Below are positions 1 to 7,369 of a stretch of DNA of 64,000 nucleotides, one piece after another. A program made the position numbers and the translations under genes. Origin of the DNA: Candidatus Roizmanbacteria bacterium UBA1450 (GTDB lineage Bacteria > Patescibacteriota > Microgenomatia > UBA1406 > GWC2-37-13); contig DCTC01000001.1 in assembly GCA_002329205.1 (NCBI GenBank), positions 458,623 to 522,622 of the forward strand. The letters run 5' to 3'. Every line of letters starts with the position of its first letter. The stretch's first letter is position 1. The notes beneath the pieces are model-generated. The model was not told the DNA's origin, did no database searches, and was given only the letters and a program-made list of their open reading frames with translations.

Positions 1-1338
1 CCAACACCTCCCACGGAGACGCCACAACCGGTAGGATGTGTGAGCGAATCAGTCTCCTACGATTTCATCGGAGACACGATGACAGGCTCAACTACCGGAC
101 GCGGCGCCAGTTGGATCCTCTACCAAGTTCCTGATGAAGGTCAGCTCGTTCAGATCGCGCAAGGATCAGCTGAGAACACGCAGTTCCAGGACACCCCGAT
201 CCACTTCGGCGGCTACATCGTCAAGTGGTTTGATGATCAGGGTGCTGAAGGCTCTGAGGTCTGTGAATTCAAACCTCACCGACTTTTTGCCCCATTCATC
301 GCTGATCAAGTTCCTCCGGTGTGTCTCAACATGACGGCAGATGTCCCCACAGATCATCCGATCTATGCAGGACGGCAGGTCACGTTCACAGTCTCCGTCC
401 AGGATACCGCAACGGTATTCTTTGAAAGACAGGAACAAGTACCTGTCGACGGCATCGCGACGTTCACACTGTCTGTTGATCCGGGAGTCACGTACTTCCC
501 GAGTCTTCAGGCAATGCATGGCCCGATCGTCGAGGCACCTAACTGTGCCATCCGCTATGAACCGTTCTCTGAAGAGATTGAGCGATTCACGATCATCTAC
601 GCTGACCCCGAATACATTGTTCGTGAGTACACGGGTCAGGCGGAGATTGACTGGGTCAACGGTCAGTTTGGAACCACGATCGGCCGGACGCGTGACGGCA
701 GTTACAATCTCGATCTGAACGGTCCGGAAGGACCGAATGGTGAGAAGATTGCCTATGCAGCCGGACTTCTTGGCCCTTCGGAGATGGTTTTCGGATTCAA
801 GAAGATCAAGTCATCCTTCGTCTACCACCACGAGGTGGGATGGACTGAGGATGGTGTATCTGCCCTTATCACCGAACTCGGCACGAACGTGTGGGAATCG
901 GGAAATCCGAATCCAATCCAATTCGCGACCGAACCCGGTGAAACCGGCACTCCGTGGTCTGCGGAGCTCGTCGGTCAAGGCCGATATCTCCCGAACGGTA
1001 CGTATTATGTTGCGGGTCGCTTCAATGATTACCGCAACACCAATACTCCCGTTTGGGCCGTCCGAAATGAATGTATCGGCTTGGTAGCACTGCGGGAGAA
1101 CGTCCCCTCAAGCACGATACCGCACTCGGGCAAGTTCCTGTTGCTTCAGTATACTGGCTGTGACGACAATGCATGGAACGGATATCTGTCACCGCTCCTC
1201 CGAGGAGATGACGATGTCCGAAACCCCAATGATTATCGCCGCGACAGCCTCGTTCCCGTTATCAACGCCGCCTCTGCAGAAGAGGAGACCCACATTGAGT
1301 TCCAACCGGCAACGGTTGACCTCGAGTGGGATCGGTAA
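1..1338 (+). CDS. Secreted protein of unknown function, C-terminal part (cut by window edge)
   Basis: The reading frame is open from base 1 (PTPPTETPQPVGC...), so the GTG at 40 is probably internal and the true start lies upstream. A P/T-rich linker leads into about 430 residues of beta-rich, Asp/Thr/Asn-rich sequence with scattered cysteines, typical of an exported protein. I recognise no domain and see no catalytic motif, transmembrane segment or sorting signal at the C-terminus. Codons are clearly GC-richer than in genes after 2.6 kb (36 of the first 60 bases are G or C). The next gene, also secreted, shares this composition, and the two may belong together. A strong terminator follows the stop. 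That it is a real gene is well supported by its length and clean frame; its function is unknown. Confidence 0.7.
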   Translation, partial: PTPPTETPQPVGCVSESVSYDFIGDTMTGSTTGRGASWILYQVPDEGQLVQIAQGSAENTQFQDTPIHFGGYIVKWFDDQGAEGSEVCEFKPHRLFAPFIADQVPPVCLNMTADVPTDHPIYAGRQVTFTVSVQDTATVFFERQEQVPVDGIATFTLSVDPGVTYFPSLQAMHGPIVEAPNCAIRYEPFSEEIERFTIIYADPEYIVREYTGQAEIDWVNGQFGTTIGRTRDGSYNLDLNGPEGPNGEKIAYAAGLLGPSEMVFGFKKIKSSFVYHHEVGWTEDGVSALITELGTNVWESGNPNPIQFATEPGETGTPWSAELVGQGRYLPNGTYYVAGRFNDYRNTNTPVWAVRNECIGLVALRENVPSSTIPHSGKFLLLQYTGCDDNAWNGYLSPLLRGDDDVRNPNDYRRDSLVPVINAASAEEETHIEFQPATVDLEWDR

Positions 1339-1348
1339 TACAACATCA

Positions 1349-1397
1349 ATTCCCCGGCACGTCTGCCCGTGCCGGGGAATATCTTTCTTTTTTTACT
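1349..1397 (+). terminator. Rho-independent terminator
   Basis: A perfect 12-bp stem (1349-1360 with 1369-1380, arms ATTCCCCGGCAC/GTGCCGGGGAAT) encloses an 8-nt loop and is followed by a T-rich tract. It begins 11 nt after the stop of the preceding gene. Confidence 0.9.
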
Positions 1398-1660
1398 CTA
1401 CCCCGCAACATATTCAATGTGTATAAATATATCTTATAGTATTGACGTTTCACTGTTTTTAAACTATAATTACTCCTGCATAATAAGCCCATAGTCTATT
1501 TGCATGGTCTATTTTGCTTTTTATGCGAACTTTAACAGAAAGGAATACTATTGTGCTCATGATGAGCAATAAATATCGAATATATTTCGGTCTTTTTCGC
1601 TCATCATGCAGCGTGCATGGTCGAGTTTGTGTGGCTTTCCTACTCTAAAGGAGTCAACAA
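1398..1660 (+). promoter_or_regulatory. Leader region with inverted repeat and Shine-Dalgarno
   Basis: This gap carries the 5' region of the secreted-protein gene at 1661. A 9-bp inverted repeat (ATGATGAGC 1559-1567, GCTCATCAT 1599-1607) could form a leader hairpin. AAAGGAG lies about 7 nt before the ATG, a textbook ribosome binding site. Most other genes in this window lack one and have a -10 box at that place. No promoter could be assigned with confidence. Confidence 0.5.
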
Positions 1661-2401
1661 ATGAATACCTTCAGGATCGTTGCAGTCGTACTTGTGGCTT
1701 TTGCTCTGTTGCTCCCGACGAGTGTGGGAGCAGAATCTGACGCACCGTATACCGTCTTCGTACCGTTGGCTATGGCTGCTGGAACAGAAGGACCAGAGAT
1801 GGTTCAATTTCGTTCCTGCGGTGGGGTAAACGGAGTCCCTCTCCAGTTTCAGGAAGTGCCTGTTGGAAACTTCAGCGCTTTGTCTGAGGACTGTGAGGGC
1901 GGAACGCCGTATCCCGGTCCGCTCACATCAGAAGGCTGGGCTACTGTTCTCGGCGGGTATTACATGGGTGAGTTGAATTGGCACTCCGTGCCTTCACTCA
2001 TCCTAATCGAAGGCCAGGATGCCATCTTCGAGATGACGTTCGCAAAAGGGGACTCCTCGCCGTCTACGTATCTGAATGTACGAGAACGTGACGGCGGGCT
2101 TAGCATTGATCAAGGAGGTGTGGTTATTACGGAACCGACGACGATCGAGGGATGGGACATCAGTTTCCACTTGGATGCGGCCAAACCGTATATCCAGCTC
2201 TCATATGAAGATGGCCGCCTCATCTGGGTCACACTCCAAGACAACGGATCGCTCTGGGCCGAAATCCGGACACCTCGGGTCGTCACAGGTGATAGTCTGT
2301 ACGCATGGGGCATTTGGTTCGAGGCCTGCAAAGGTGAGTTCCCCAGCTTGGAAGACATCACGAGCAGGTTCACGCTCGACCGTTATCAACTCAGTCAGTA
2401 A
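1661..2401 (+). CDS. Secreted protein of unknown function
   Basis: The 246-residue protein has a clear signal peptide (basic start, hydrophobic stretch at about 5-20, cleavage likely after VGA near residue 24). The mature part starts with a segment resembling the 'hYLPL' motif common at the start of exported proteins in Chloroflexi and related lineages (here VFVPLAM). Four cysteines could form disulfides. No known domain or enzyme motif was recognised. The start is fixed by an AAAGGAG Shine-Dalgarno. The gene is GC-rich like its upstream neighbour and is followed by its own hairpin. Both genes are probably surface or exported proteins, possibly acquired together; that is inference. Confidence 0.8.
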   Translation: MNTFRIVAVVLVAFALLLPTSVGAESDAPYTVFVPLAMAAGTEGPEMVQFRSCGGVNGVPLQFQEVPVGNFSALSEDCEGGTPYPGPLTSEGWATVLGGYYMGELNWHSVPSLILIEGQDAIFEMTFAKGDSSPSTYLNVRERDGGLSIDQGGVVITEPTTIEGWDISFHLDAAKPYIQLSYEDGRLIWVTLQDNGSLWAEIRTPRVVTGDSLYAWGIWFEACKGEFPSLEDITSRFTLDRYQLSQ

Positions 2402-2417
2402 CAATTCCTTTCAACCC

Positions 2418-2462
2418 GTTCCCTCCCGGCTTCAGTCGGGAGGGAACACCACCACATTTGCC
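2418..2462 (+). terminator. Terminator-like hairpin
   Basis: An 11-bp stem (GTTCCCTCCCG 2418-2428 with CGGGAGGGAAC 2437-2447) has an 8-nt loop. It starts 16 nt after the secreted-protein stop. The tail is only moderately T-rich, so termination may be less complete than at 1349. Confidence 0.7.
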
Positions 2463-2688
2463 TCTCTTTACTTTTTCATTATTCCTTGTTACAATAACGA
2501 TTACCTGTGAAGTCATCCGCCTACGCATTCTGCTACAGCAAGACAACATAGGAAGGCTGACCGCCGAAATACATATTTTTTCTCGTACTTCGTGTGTGTC
2601 TCCTTTTTATATTGAAAGATGTAAGATTTAAAAAATTTTCAATAATTTATTATTCTTATCTCTTTGTTATTAATTATTTAATACAATT
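2463..2688 (+). other. AT-rich region upstream of rplK
   Basis: Composition drops sharply from the GC-rich left end to AT-rich sequence here. TACAAT lies 1 nt before the rplK GTG, too close to be its -10 box, and no Shine-Dalgarno is visible. No RNA gene and no nusG or secE remnant was seen. Confidence 0.35.
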
Positions 2689-3111
2689 GTGGCTAAAAAA
2701 GTAAAAACACAACTCAAACTGAACCTCGCGGCAGGTGAGGCAACTCCTGCACCTCCGGTCGGTCCGGCACTCGGTCAACACGGTATTCCGATCATGGAAT
2801 TTATCAAAGAATACAACGCGCGAACCGCAGACCAGCGTGGGAATATTATTCCTGTCATAATCACCGTCTACGAAGACAGAAGTTTTGATTTCATCACCAA
2901 GCTTCCCCCTGTCACGGATATGATCAAAAAAATATTGAAAATCGATAAAGGATCCGGTGAACCCAATACCAAAAAAGTGGGTAAACTCTCTGATGCTCAG
3001 ATCACAGAGATCGCTGAGAAAAAAATGGAAGATCTCAATGCTGATGATGTTGAAGCAGCAAAACAGATCGTACGCGGTACTGCCCGAAGTATGGGTATTG
3101 AAACCGAATAA
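2689..3111 (+). CDS. rplK: 50S ribosomal protein L11 (uL11)
   Basis: The 140-residue protein is the usual family length and matches L11 throughout. The N-terminal domain begins KKVKTQLKLNLAAGEATPAP and continues with PVGPALGQHG and MEFIKEYNA. The C-terminal rRNA-binding domain has the expected KLPPVTDMI and GTARSMGI segments. L11 binds the GTPase-associated centre of 23S rRNA and is needed for factor-dependent steps. The start codon is GTG. rplA follows after 22 nt, as in the common rplK-rplA arrangement, but the usual upstream nusG/secE and downstream rplJ/rplL are absent from this window. Identification is secure. Confidence 0.97.
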   Translation: MAKKVKTQLKLNLAAGEATPAPPVGPALGQHGIPIMEFIKEYNARTADQRGNIIPVIITVYEDRSFDFITKLPPVTDMIKKILKIDKGSGEPNTKKVGKLSDAQITEIAEKKMEDLNADDVEAAKQIVRGTARSMGIETE

Positions 3112-3133
3112 TTATTAATTTGTTATACACATA

Positions 3134-3913
3134 ATGGGAAAAGTACGAACACGATTTCTCGGTATAGATGAAATCGAAGAACAACAAAAAAAAGAACAGA
3201 AAGAACGGGCAGAGCGTAAAAAGATGGAATCGGGAGCAGAAAACGAAGAAGAAAACATAGATGAACAGAAAGCAGACAAAAAAAAGAAAAGTAAAAAATC
3301 TGTACCAGTCTCTTCTGCAAAAAAACATGGTGATAAGTACGCTAAGGCAAAAAAACAAGTTGATCCAAAAGCAGTTTATAAACTGACTGATGCGATTGAA
3401 CTTCTTAAAAAAATCTCGTTCGCCAAATTTGATGAATCGGTTGAGCTTCATTTGAATGTCCTGAAAGACGGAATGCGAGGCGAAGTCAGTCTGCCTCACT
3501 CGACAGGTCGAACCGTTCGTGTTGCGATTCTTGACGATGCGGTATTGAAAGAAATCGAAAACGGCAAGATTGAGTTTGACATATTGATCGCTCATCCATC
3601 ACAGATGCCGAAAATCGCAAAATATGCACGAGTTTTGGGTCCCAAAGGCCTGATGCCTAATCCCAAAGCAGGTACCGTAAGCCCTGAACCGGAGAAAGCA
3701 GCAGAGAAATTCCAAAAAGGCTCTGTTCGATGGAAAACAGAATCAAAAGCGCCTATCATTCATCAAATGATCGGCAAACTGTCGGCTGAAAATGCCAAAC
3801 TGGAAGAAAATGCAAAAGCATTCATGGAATCTGTCGGCTACAAAAACATAAAAGATGCTTATATCGCCGCAACTATGACTCCCAGTCTCAAGCTAGAACT
3901 GGCATCAGAATAA
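3134..3913 (+). CDS. rplA: 50S ribosomal protein L1 (uL1) with charged N-terminal extension
   Basis: The L1 fold starts near residue 66 (KYAKAKKQVD) and carries family signatures such as RTVRVAIL, HPSQMPK, VLGPKGLMPNPKAGTV and YIAATMTPSLKLE. L1 forms the mobile stalk at the E site and can repress its own operon. The protein has 259 residues, about 30 more than typical, because of an N-terminal extension rich in Lys, Glu and Gln (about residues 14-65) that looks disordered or helical. A TATACA box ends 4 nt before the ATG, so rplA may also have its own leaderless promoter. A strong terminator follows. Confidence 0.97.
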   Translation: MGKVRTRFLGIDEIEEQQKKEQKERAERKKMESGAENEEENIDEQKADKKKKSKKSVPVSSAKKHGDKYAKAKKQVDPKAVYKLTDAIELLKKISFAKFDESVELHLNVLKDGMRGEVSLPHSTGRTVRVAILDDAVLKEIENGKIEFDILIAHPSQMPKIAKYARVLGPKGLMPNPKAGTVSPEPEKAAEKFQKGSVRWKTESKAPIIHQMIGKLSAENAKLEENAKAFMESVGYKNIKDAYIAATMTPSLKLELASE

Positions 3914-3924
3914 ACAATTAAATC

Positions 3925-3970
3925 AAACGTGGAACAGGTTCTCACATGAGGATATGTTCCACGTTTTTTT
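3925..3970 (+). terminator. Rho-independent terminator of rplK-rplA
   Basis: A 12-bp stem (AAACGTGGAACA 3925-3936 with TGTTCCACGTTT 3955-3966) is followed by a T run. It lies 11 nt after the rplA stop and overlaps the promoter area of the next gene. Confidence 0.9.
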
Positions 3971-3979
3971 ATTGTATCG

Positions 3980-3991
3980 TACAATTAAAGT
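3980..3991 (+). promoter_or_regulatory. -10 box of a putative leaderless promoter
   Basis: TACAAT at 3980-3985 ends 6 nt before the ATG at 3992, so transcription should start at or next to the start codon. No Shine-Dalgarno is visible. Confidence 0.55.
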
Positions 3992-4720
3992 ATGAAACGT
4001 TTTTTCTGCAGCGGCTTGAGTGTCAGTTTGATGGTATACCTATTGCTCGTTTTCAAAGTTCACGCACAGCTTGACTTTGATATTCTGACTGATACCCCTA
4101 CTCCTACCCTACTCCCGCCCGGTCAGGAATATATTCTCGAAATTGAACAAATCGATCCCAATTCAGCGACCTCATCAGCTGGACTTTCCGTATTATCCTC
4201 TTCTGAAAAAAATATATTTAATGAACAAGGATATGTGATAAAATCACCGGAAAAAAACAATGATATTTCTTTTTCTGTTGACCGGTCACAAGTTGCTTTT
4301 ACTTCTTTCAAAGTATCACCCATGCAAGAAAAAGAAGTAACTCTTCACATCAATGCAGGCAGTTCAATTGGATTTCAGCTGCTAATGGAAACAGTTGCTC
4401 CATTTTCTTCGGCAGCCGGAACAGAGCTTGAGCCGACACAATGTAATAGCAACAACCTGTGCACACCAACCCGGGCACAACTTTGGACTGATTCTGAGGT
4501 ACCAGGCTGGGGTTATTCGTTATCAGGAAGACAAATTTCTCAGGATTTTATCAGCAAAAACTGGTTTAGACCAGTTTCTCTGGAACATCCGGTTACTCTC
4601 ATAAATGCTGGACAACTGAATAATAAGTCCTCAATCAAATTGAACTGGAAAGTGGTAGCCCCCAATATTTCTGAAGAGACGTATTCCACGATTATTAAAC
4701 TTGTAACCATTCCATATTAA
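3992..4720 (+). CDS. Secreted protein, possibly WxL-like
   Basis: The 242-residue protein has a signal peptide (hydrophobic segment about 8-23, ending VHAQ) and a short TPTPT stretch after it. The rest is beta-rich. A W-containing segment (PGWGYSLSG) in the middle and a second (KLNWKVVAP) near the C-terminus recall the two Trp motifs of WxL cell-wall-binding domains, but the match is by eye and distant. The next gene, 8 nt downstream, encodes a larger secreted protein with a C-terminal membrane anchor that resembles DUF916-type partners of WxL proteins. The pair is probably co-transcribed. If the resemblance is superficial, this is simply an exported protein of unknown role. Confidence 0.75.
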   Translation: MKRFFCSGLSVSLMVYLLLVFKVHAQLDFDILTDTPTPTLLPPGQEYILEIEQIDPNSATSSAGLSVLSSSEKNIFNEQGYVIKSPEKNNDISFSVDRSQVAFTSFKVSPMQEKEVTLHINAGSSIGFQLLMETVAPFSSAAGTELEPTQCNSNNLCTPTRAQLWTDSEVPGWGYSLSGRQISQDFISKNWFRPVSLEHPVTLINAGQLNNKSSIKLNWKVVAPNISEETYSTIIKLVTIPY

Positions 4721-4728
4721 ACGGACGT

Positions 4729-5751
4729 ATGAAAATAGATGTAATCCACCTGCAAAATTTGAATAGATATAAAATAGTTATATTCTGCGTCTTCCTTTTC
4801 CTCTTTGGGAATGGCGAGGTACATGCCCAGCAGTTTGCTACTATGCTTTCTCCTGCTCAATCTCATATCATTTCAAAACCTGGTGCGGAAATTATTATTC
4901 CGTATACATTAACCAATACCGGAGATCCTGTTGTGATAAAACTTCGTGTGTATGGTCTTGCAATTACAGACTCAAAGGGATCCTACGAATTAATACCGGT
5001 CGATCCTTCTCCATCCGGGACAGAACTCCCTCATTTTTCTACATCTGACCCTATCCTCACTCTGGATTCCCCATTTCTCGTTTCTTCCCAGGAAGCAGTA
5101 GAATTTGATCTTGTCATTCGTACCAATGAGGACATAAAGGAACATGATTATTATTTTTCTCTTGTTGCCGAAGCTGAACCTGCAGAAGGATTTGAAGATA
5201 CCAGTAGGATTATACTGCAAAATGGTATCGGATCTGCCATTTATTTGTCCCTCAGTGCCGACGGAAATCTTGATATCGATGGTGAAATCGCACTATTTGA
5301 AGTCAGACCACAGTATTCCTTCCAATTGTTAAATCACCGTATTGCTTTTATTGATAGTTTCCAGCCTATCCCGATTATTCTCACCGTTGCAAATACAGGA
5401 GATCGTATCTTTCCTGTTTCGGGACAAATCAGTGTCAAGTCACAACAAAAAGCAGAAACCATTGTCATTCCGATAGCAAATCAATATATTTTGGCAAACT
5501 CCCAACGGTTGCTGACGAGCCAACCTAGTGAAAATCAATTGCAGGCAGATTCAGTTACAACTGCACTCCTACCTGGGTCATTTATGGGGCTCTATCAAGC
5601 GCAAACATACATACGAGTTGGTCATAATCCCGATCAACTCACTGCTGCCACAAATTATGTCATTTTTCCGTTCAGATATATGACAATTGGCCTTATAGTT
5701 TTTCTTCTTCCTCTTTCTGCATATATAATTATCCGATACGTAAAAAAATAA
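4729..5751 (+). CDS. Membrane-anchored extracellular protein, DUF916-like
   Basis: The 340-residue protein has a signal peptide (about 15-34, ending VHAQ), two immunoglobulin-like beta domains and one transmembrane helix near the C-terminus (about 317-336) ending in basic residues. That gives an outside domain tethered by its C-terminus. The first domain starts with LSPAQSHIISKPGAEIIIPYTL and contains NTGDPV; the second has VANTGDR. This layout is the one seen in DUF916/WxL-interacting proteins of Gram-positive bacteria. The gene lies 8 nt after the previous secreted-protein gene, so they likely act together at the envelope. The family call is tentative; topology is well supported. Confidence 0.75.
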   Translation: MKIDVIHLQNLNRYKIVIFCVFLFLFGNGEVHAQQFATMLSPAQSHIISKPGAEIIIPYTLTNTGDPVVIKLRVYGLAITDSKGSYELIPVDPSPSGTELPHFSTSDPILTLDSPFLVSSQEAVEFDLVIRTNEDIKEHDYYFSLVAEAEPAEGFEDTSRIILQNGIGSAIYLSLSADGNLDIDGEIALFEVRPQYSFQLLNHRIAFIDSFQPIPIILTVANTGDRIFPVSGQISVKSQQKAETIVIPIANQYILANSQRLLTSQPSENQLQADSVTTALLPGSFMGLYQAQTYIRVGHNPDQLTAATNYVIFPFRYMTIGLIVFLLPLSAYIIIRYVKK

Positions 5752-5771
5752 TTGATTCTTTCCTCTTCTGG

Positions 5772-5785
5772 TAGAATAATAAGAG
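5772..5785 (+). promoter_or_regulatory. -10 box of a putative leaderless promoter for comEA
   Basis: TAGAAT at 5772-5777 ends 8 nt before the comEA ATG. Confidence 0.5.
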
Positions 5786-6520
5786 ATGGAAATAGATGAG
5801 CAAATACATAACAATTATTTTATTAATAAATTTACTTCTGTTCTCGGTTCGTATCCTATCGAAAAAATTCTTATCGGTATTGCCTTCCTACTTACTATTA
5901 TTCCTTTCCTAATGAACTTACGTGATAATAAAACTGATACGGTGAAAGGAACTGCAACTGCTGTAGAAGTTAAAAGCACAATAATTGATAAACCTGCAAA
6001 TAATCAAATAGATAGCAAAACTATTTTCGTGGATGTATCCGGGGCCGTCAATAAACCGGGTGTGTATGAAGCTACCCCGGGGGCTCGTATTGCCGACCTC
6101 ATCGAAATGGCTGAAGGTATATCTCACGAAGCGGACGTGTATTTTGTGGCACGAAATTTTAATATGGCTCGCATGGTAGGAGACCAAGATAAAATATATG
6201 TACCTTTTATGTTTGATATTGCGCTCGGAACATTTAGCGAAGAAAGCCGTATTCTTGAATATCTGCAGCCATTATACCCTCATGGAAGTACAGAAAGTGA
6301 AGAACAGTCTGCACATATACCAACAGCGAGTGAAAATTTCTATAAGGTTTCGATAAACAACAGTACTATTGAAGAGCTTGATACTCTTCCTGGTGTCGGA
6401 CCAGTAACCGCTCAAAAAGTAATTGACAATAGGCCTTACCAAACTGTTGATGAGTTGATTTCAAAAAAAGTGATGAACCAAAGTACCTTCAACAAAATTA
6501 ATGAATTTATAGAATTATGA
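5786..6520 (+). CDS. comEA: Competence protein ComEA (membrane DNA receptor)
   Basis: The 244-residue protein has one membrane helix near residues 24-44, a linker, an SLBB-type beta-grasp domain (about 74-135, with VDVSGAVNKPGVYE) and a C-terminal pair of helix-hairpin-helix motifs (about 187-244, with INNSTIEELDTLPGVG and TAQKVI). This is the standard architecture of Gram-positive-type ComEA, which binds incoming double-stranded DNA outside the membrane and passes it to ComEC. comEC follows 12 nt downstream, and dprA lies elsewhere in this window. Identification is firm. Confidence 0.93.
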   Translation: MEIDEQIHNNYFINKFTSVLGSYPIEKILIGIAFLLTIIPFLMNLRDNKTDTVKGTATAVEVKSTIIDKPANNQIDSKTIFVDVSGAVNKPGVYEATPGARIADLIEMAEGISHEADVYFVARNFNMARMVGDQDKIYVPFMFDIALGTFSEESRILEYLQPLYPHGSTESEEQSAHIPTASENFYKVSINNSTIEELDTLPGVGPVTAQKVIDNRPYQTVDELISKKVMNQSTFNKINEFIEL

Positions 6521-6532
6521 TTCTGTGCATAC

Positions 6533-7357
6533 ATGGAGCAGATTACCTCTTTAATCAATTCGTATTTACATGAACCTCATGCATCACTTCTGAACGGTAT
6601 TTTACTCGGACGTCCACTTTTTGTAACTAATACATTTTATGACCAACTAAAAGCGGTCGGACTTATTCATATTGTTGTTCTCTCGGGAATGAATATCACT
6701 CTGCTTTCAGCAATCATCCTCCAGTTTCTGGCGCCTGTCATCGGCAGAAAAATCGCGCTGGTAATAACGATAATGGTAATTATTGGTTTTATATCCTTCG
6801 TCGGTATCGAGCCACCAATAGTTCGAGCTGGAATTATGGGAATCTTATCATTAGTGGGACTGCTTTACGGCAGAAAAACCCTTGCATTGTATACCCTCCT
6901 ACTCTCTGCAATAATAATGATCCTTATTCATCGGGCATGGCTTACCAGCATTTCTTTTCAGCTTTCCTTCGCGGCTACACTGGGTATCATATTATTTGGG
7001 AATGTGTGCATAGATGAAACGTTACAAAAATTTCAGAAGAGAAGCAATACATTCCTTTTTCGATTCTCCTCATATTTCCTGGAAGAGTTGCGAATATCAC
7101 TCTCCGCTCAGGTATTTACGGTTCCAATTATTTTTTATTATTTTCGTGAAATATCTTTGATATCCCCTATCGCCAATATCCTGGTGTCTTGGATCATTGC
7201 TCCCGTTATGATTATGGGCACAATAACGATTGCAGTTGGGATTGTTTGGTGGGAAGGTGGATTTATTATTGCCTGGATTTGCCACAGCATGATTGCCTAC
7301 ATTATTCTTGTGGTGGAGACTTTGGCAAAAATCCCCTATGCGTCTATTCGTTTTTGA
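6533..7357 (+). CDS. comEC: ComEC/Rec2 competence channel, minimal form
   Basis: The 274-residue, very hydrophobic protein matches the membrane 'Competence' domain of ComEC, including VVLSGMNITLL, EPPIVRAGIM and SFQLSFAATLGI. ComEC forms the channel through which single-stranded DNA enters the cell. Typical ComEC proteins also have an N-terminal soluble domain and a C-terminal metallo-beta-lactamase-like domain; both are missing, and the gene ends in a normal TGA 12 nt before a convergent gene, leaving no room for the latter. It follows comEA and probably shares its transcript. The missing domain may be encoded elsewhere or be dispensable. Confidence 0.9.
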   Translation: MEQITSLINSYLHEPHASLLNGILLGRPLFVTNTFYDQLKAVGLIHIVVLSGMNITLLSAIILQFLAPVIGRKIALVITIMVIIGFISFVGIEPPIVRAGIMGILSLVGLLYGRKTLALYTLLLSAIIMILIHRAWLTSISFQLSFAATLGIILFGNVCIDETLQKFQKRSNTFLFRFSSYFLEELRISLSAQVFTVPIIFYYFREISLISPIANILVSWIIAPVMIMGTITIAVGIVWWEGGFIIAWICHSMIAYIILVVETLAKIPYASIRF

Positions 7358-7369
7358 AGTTGGTCTTCA

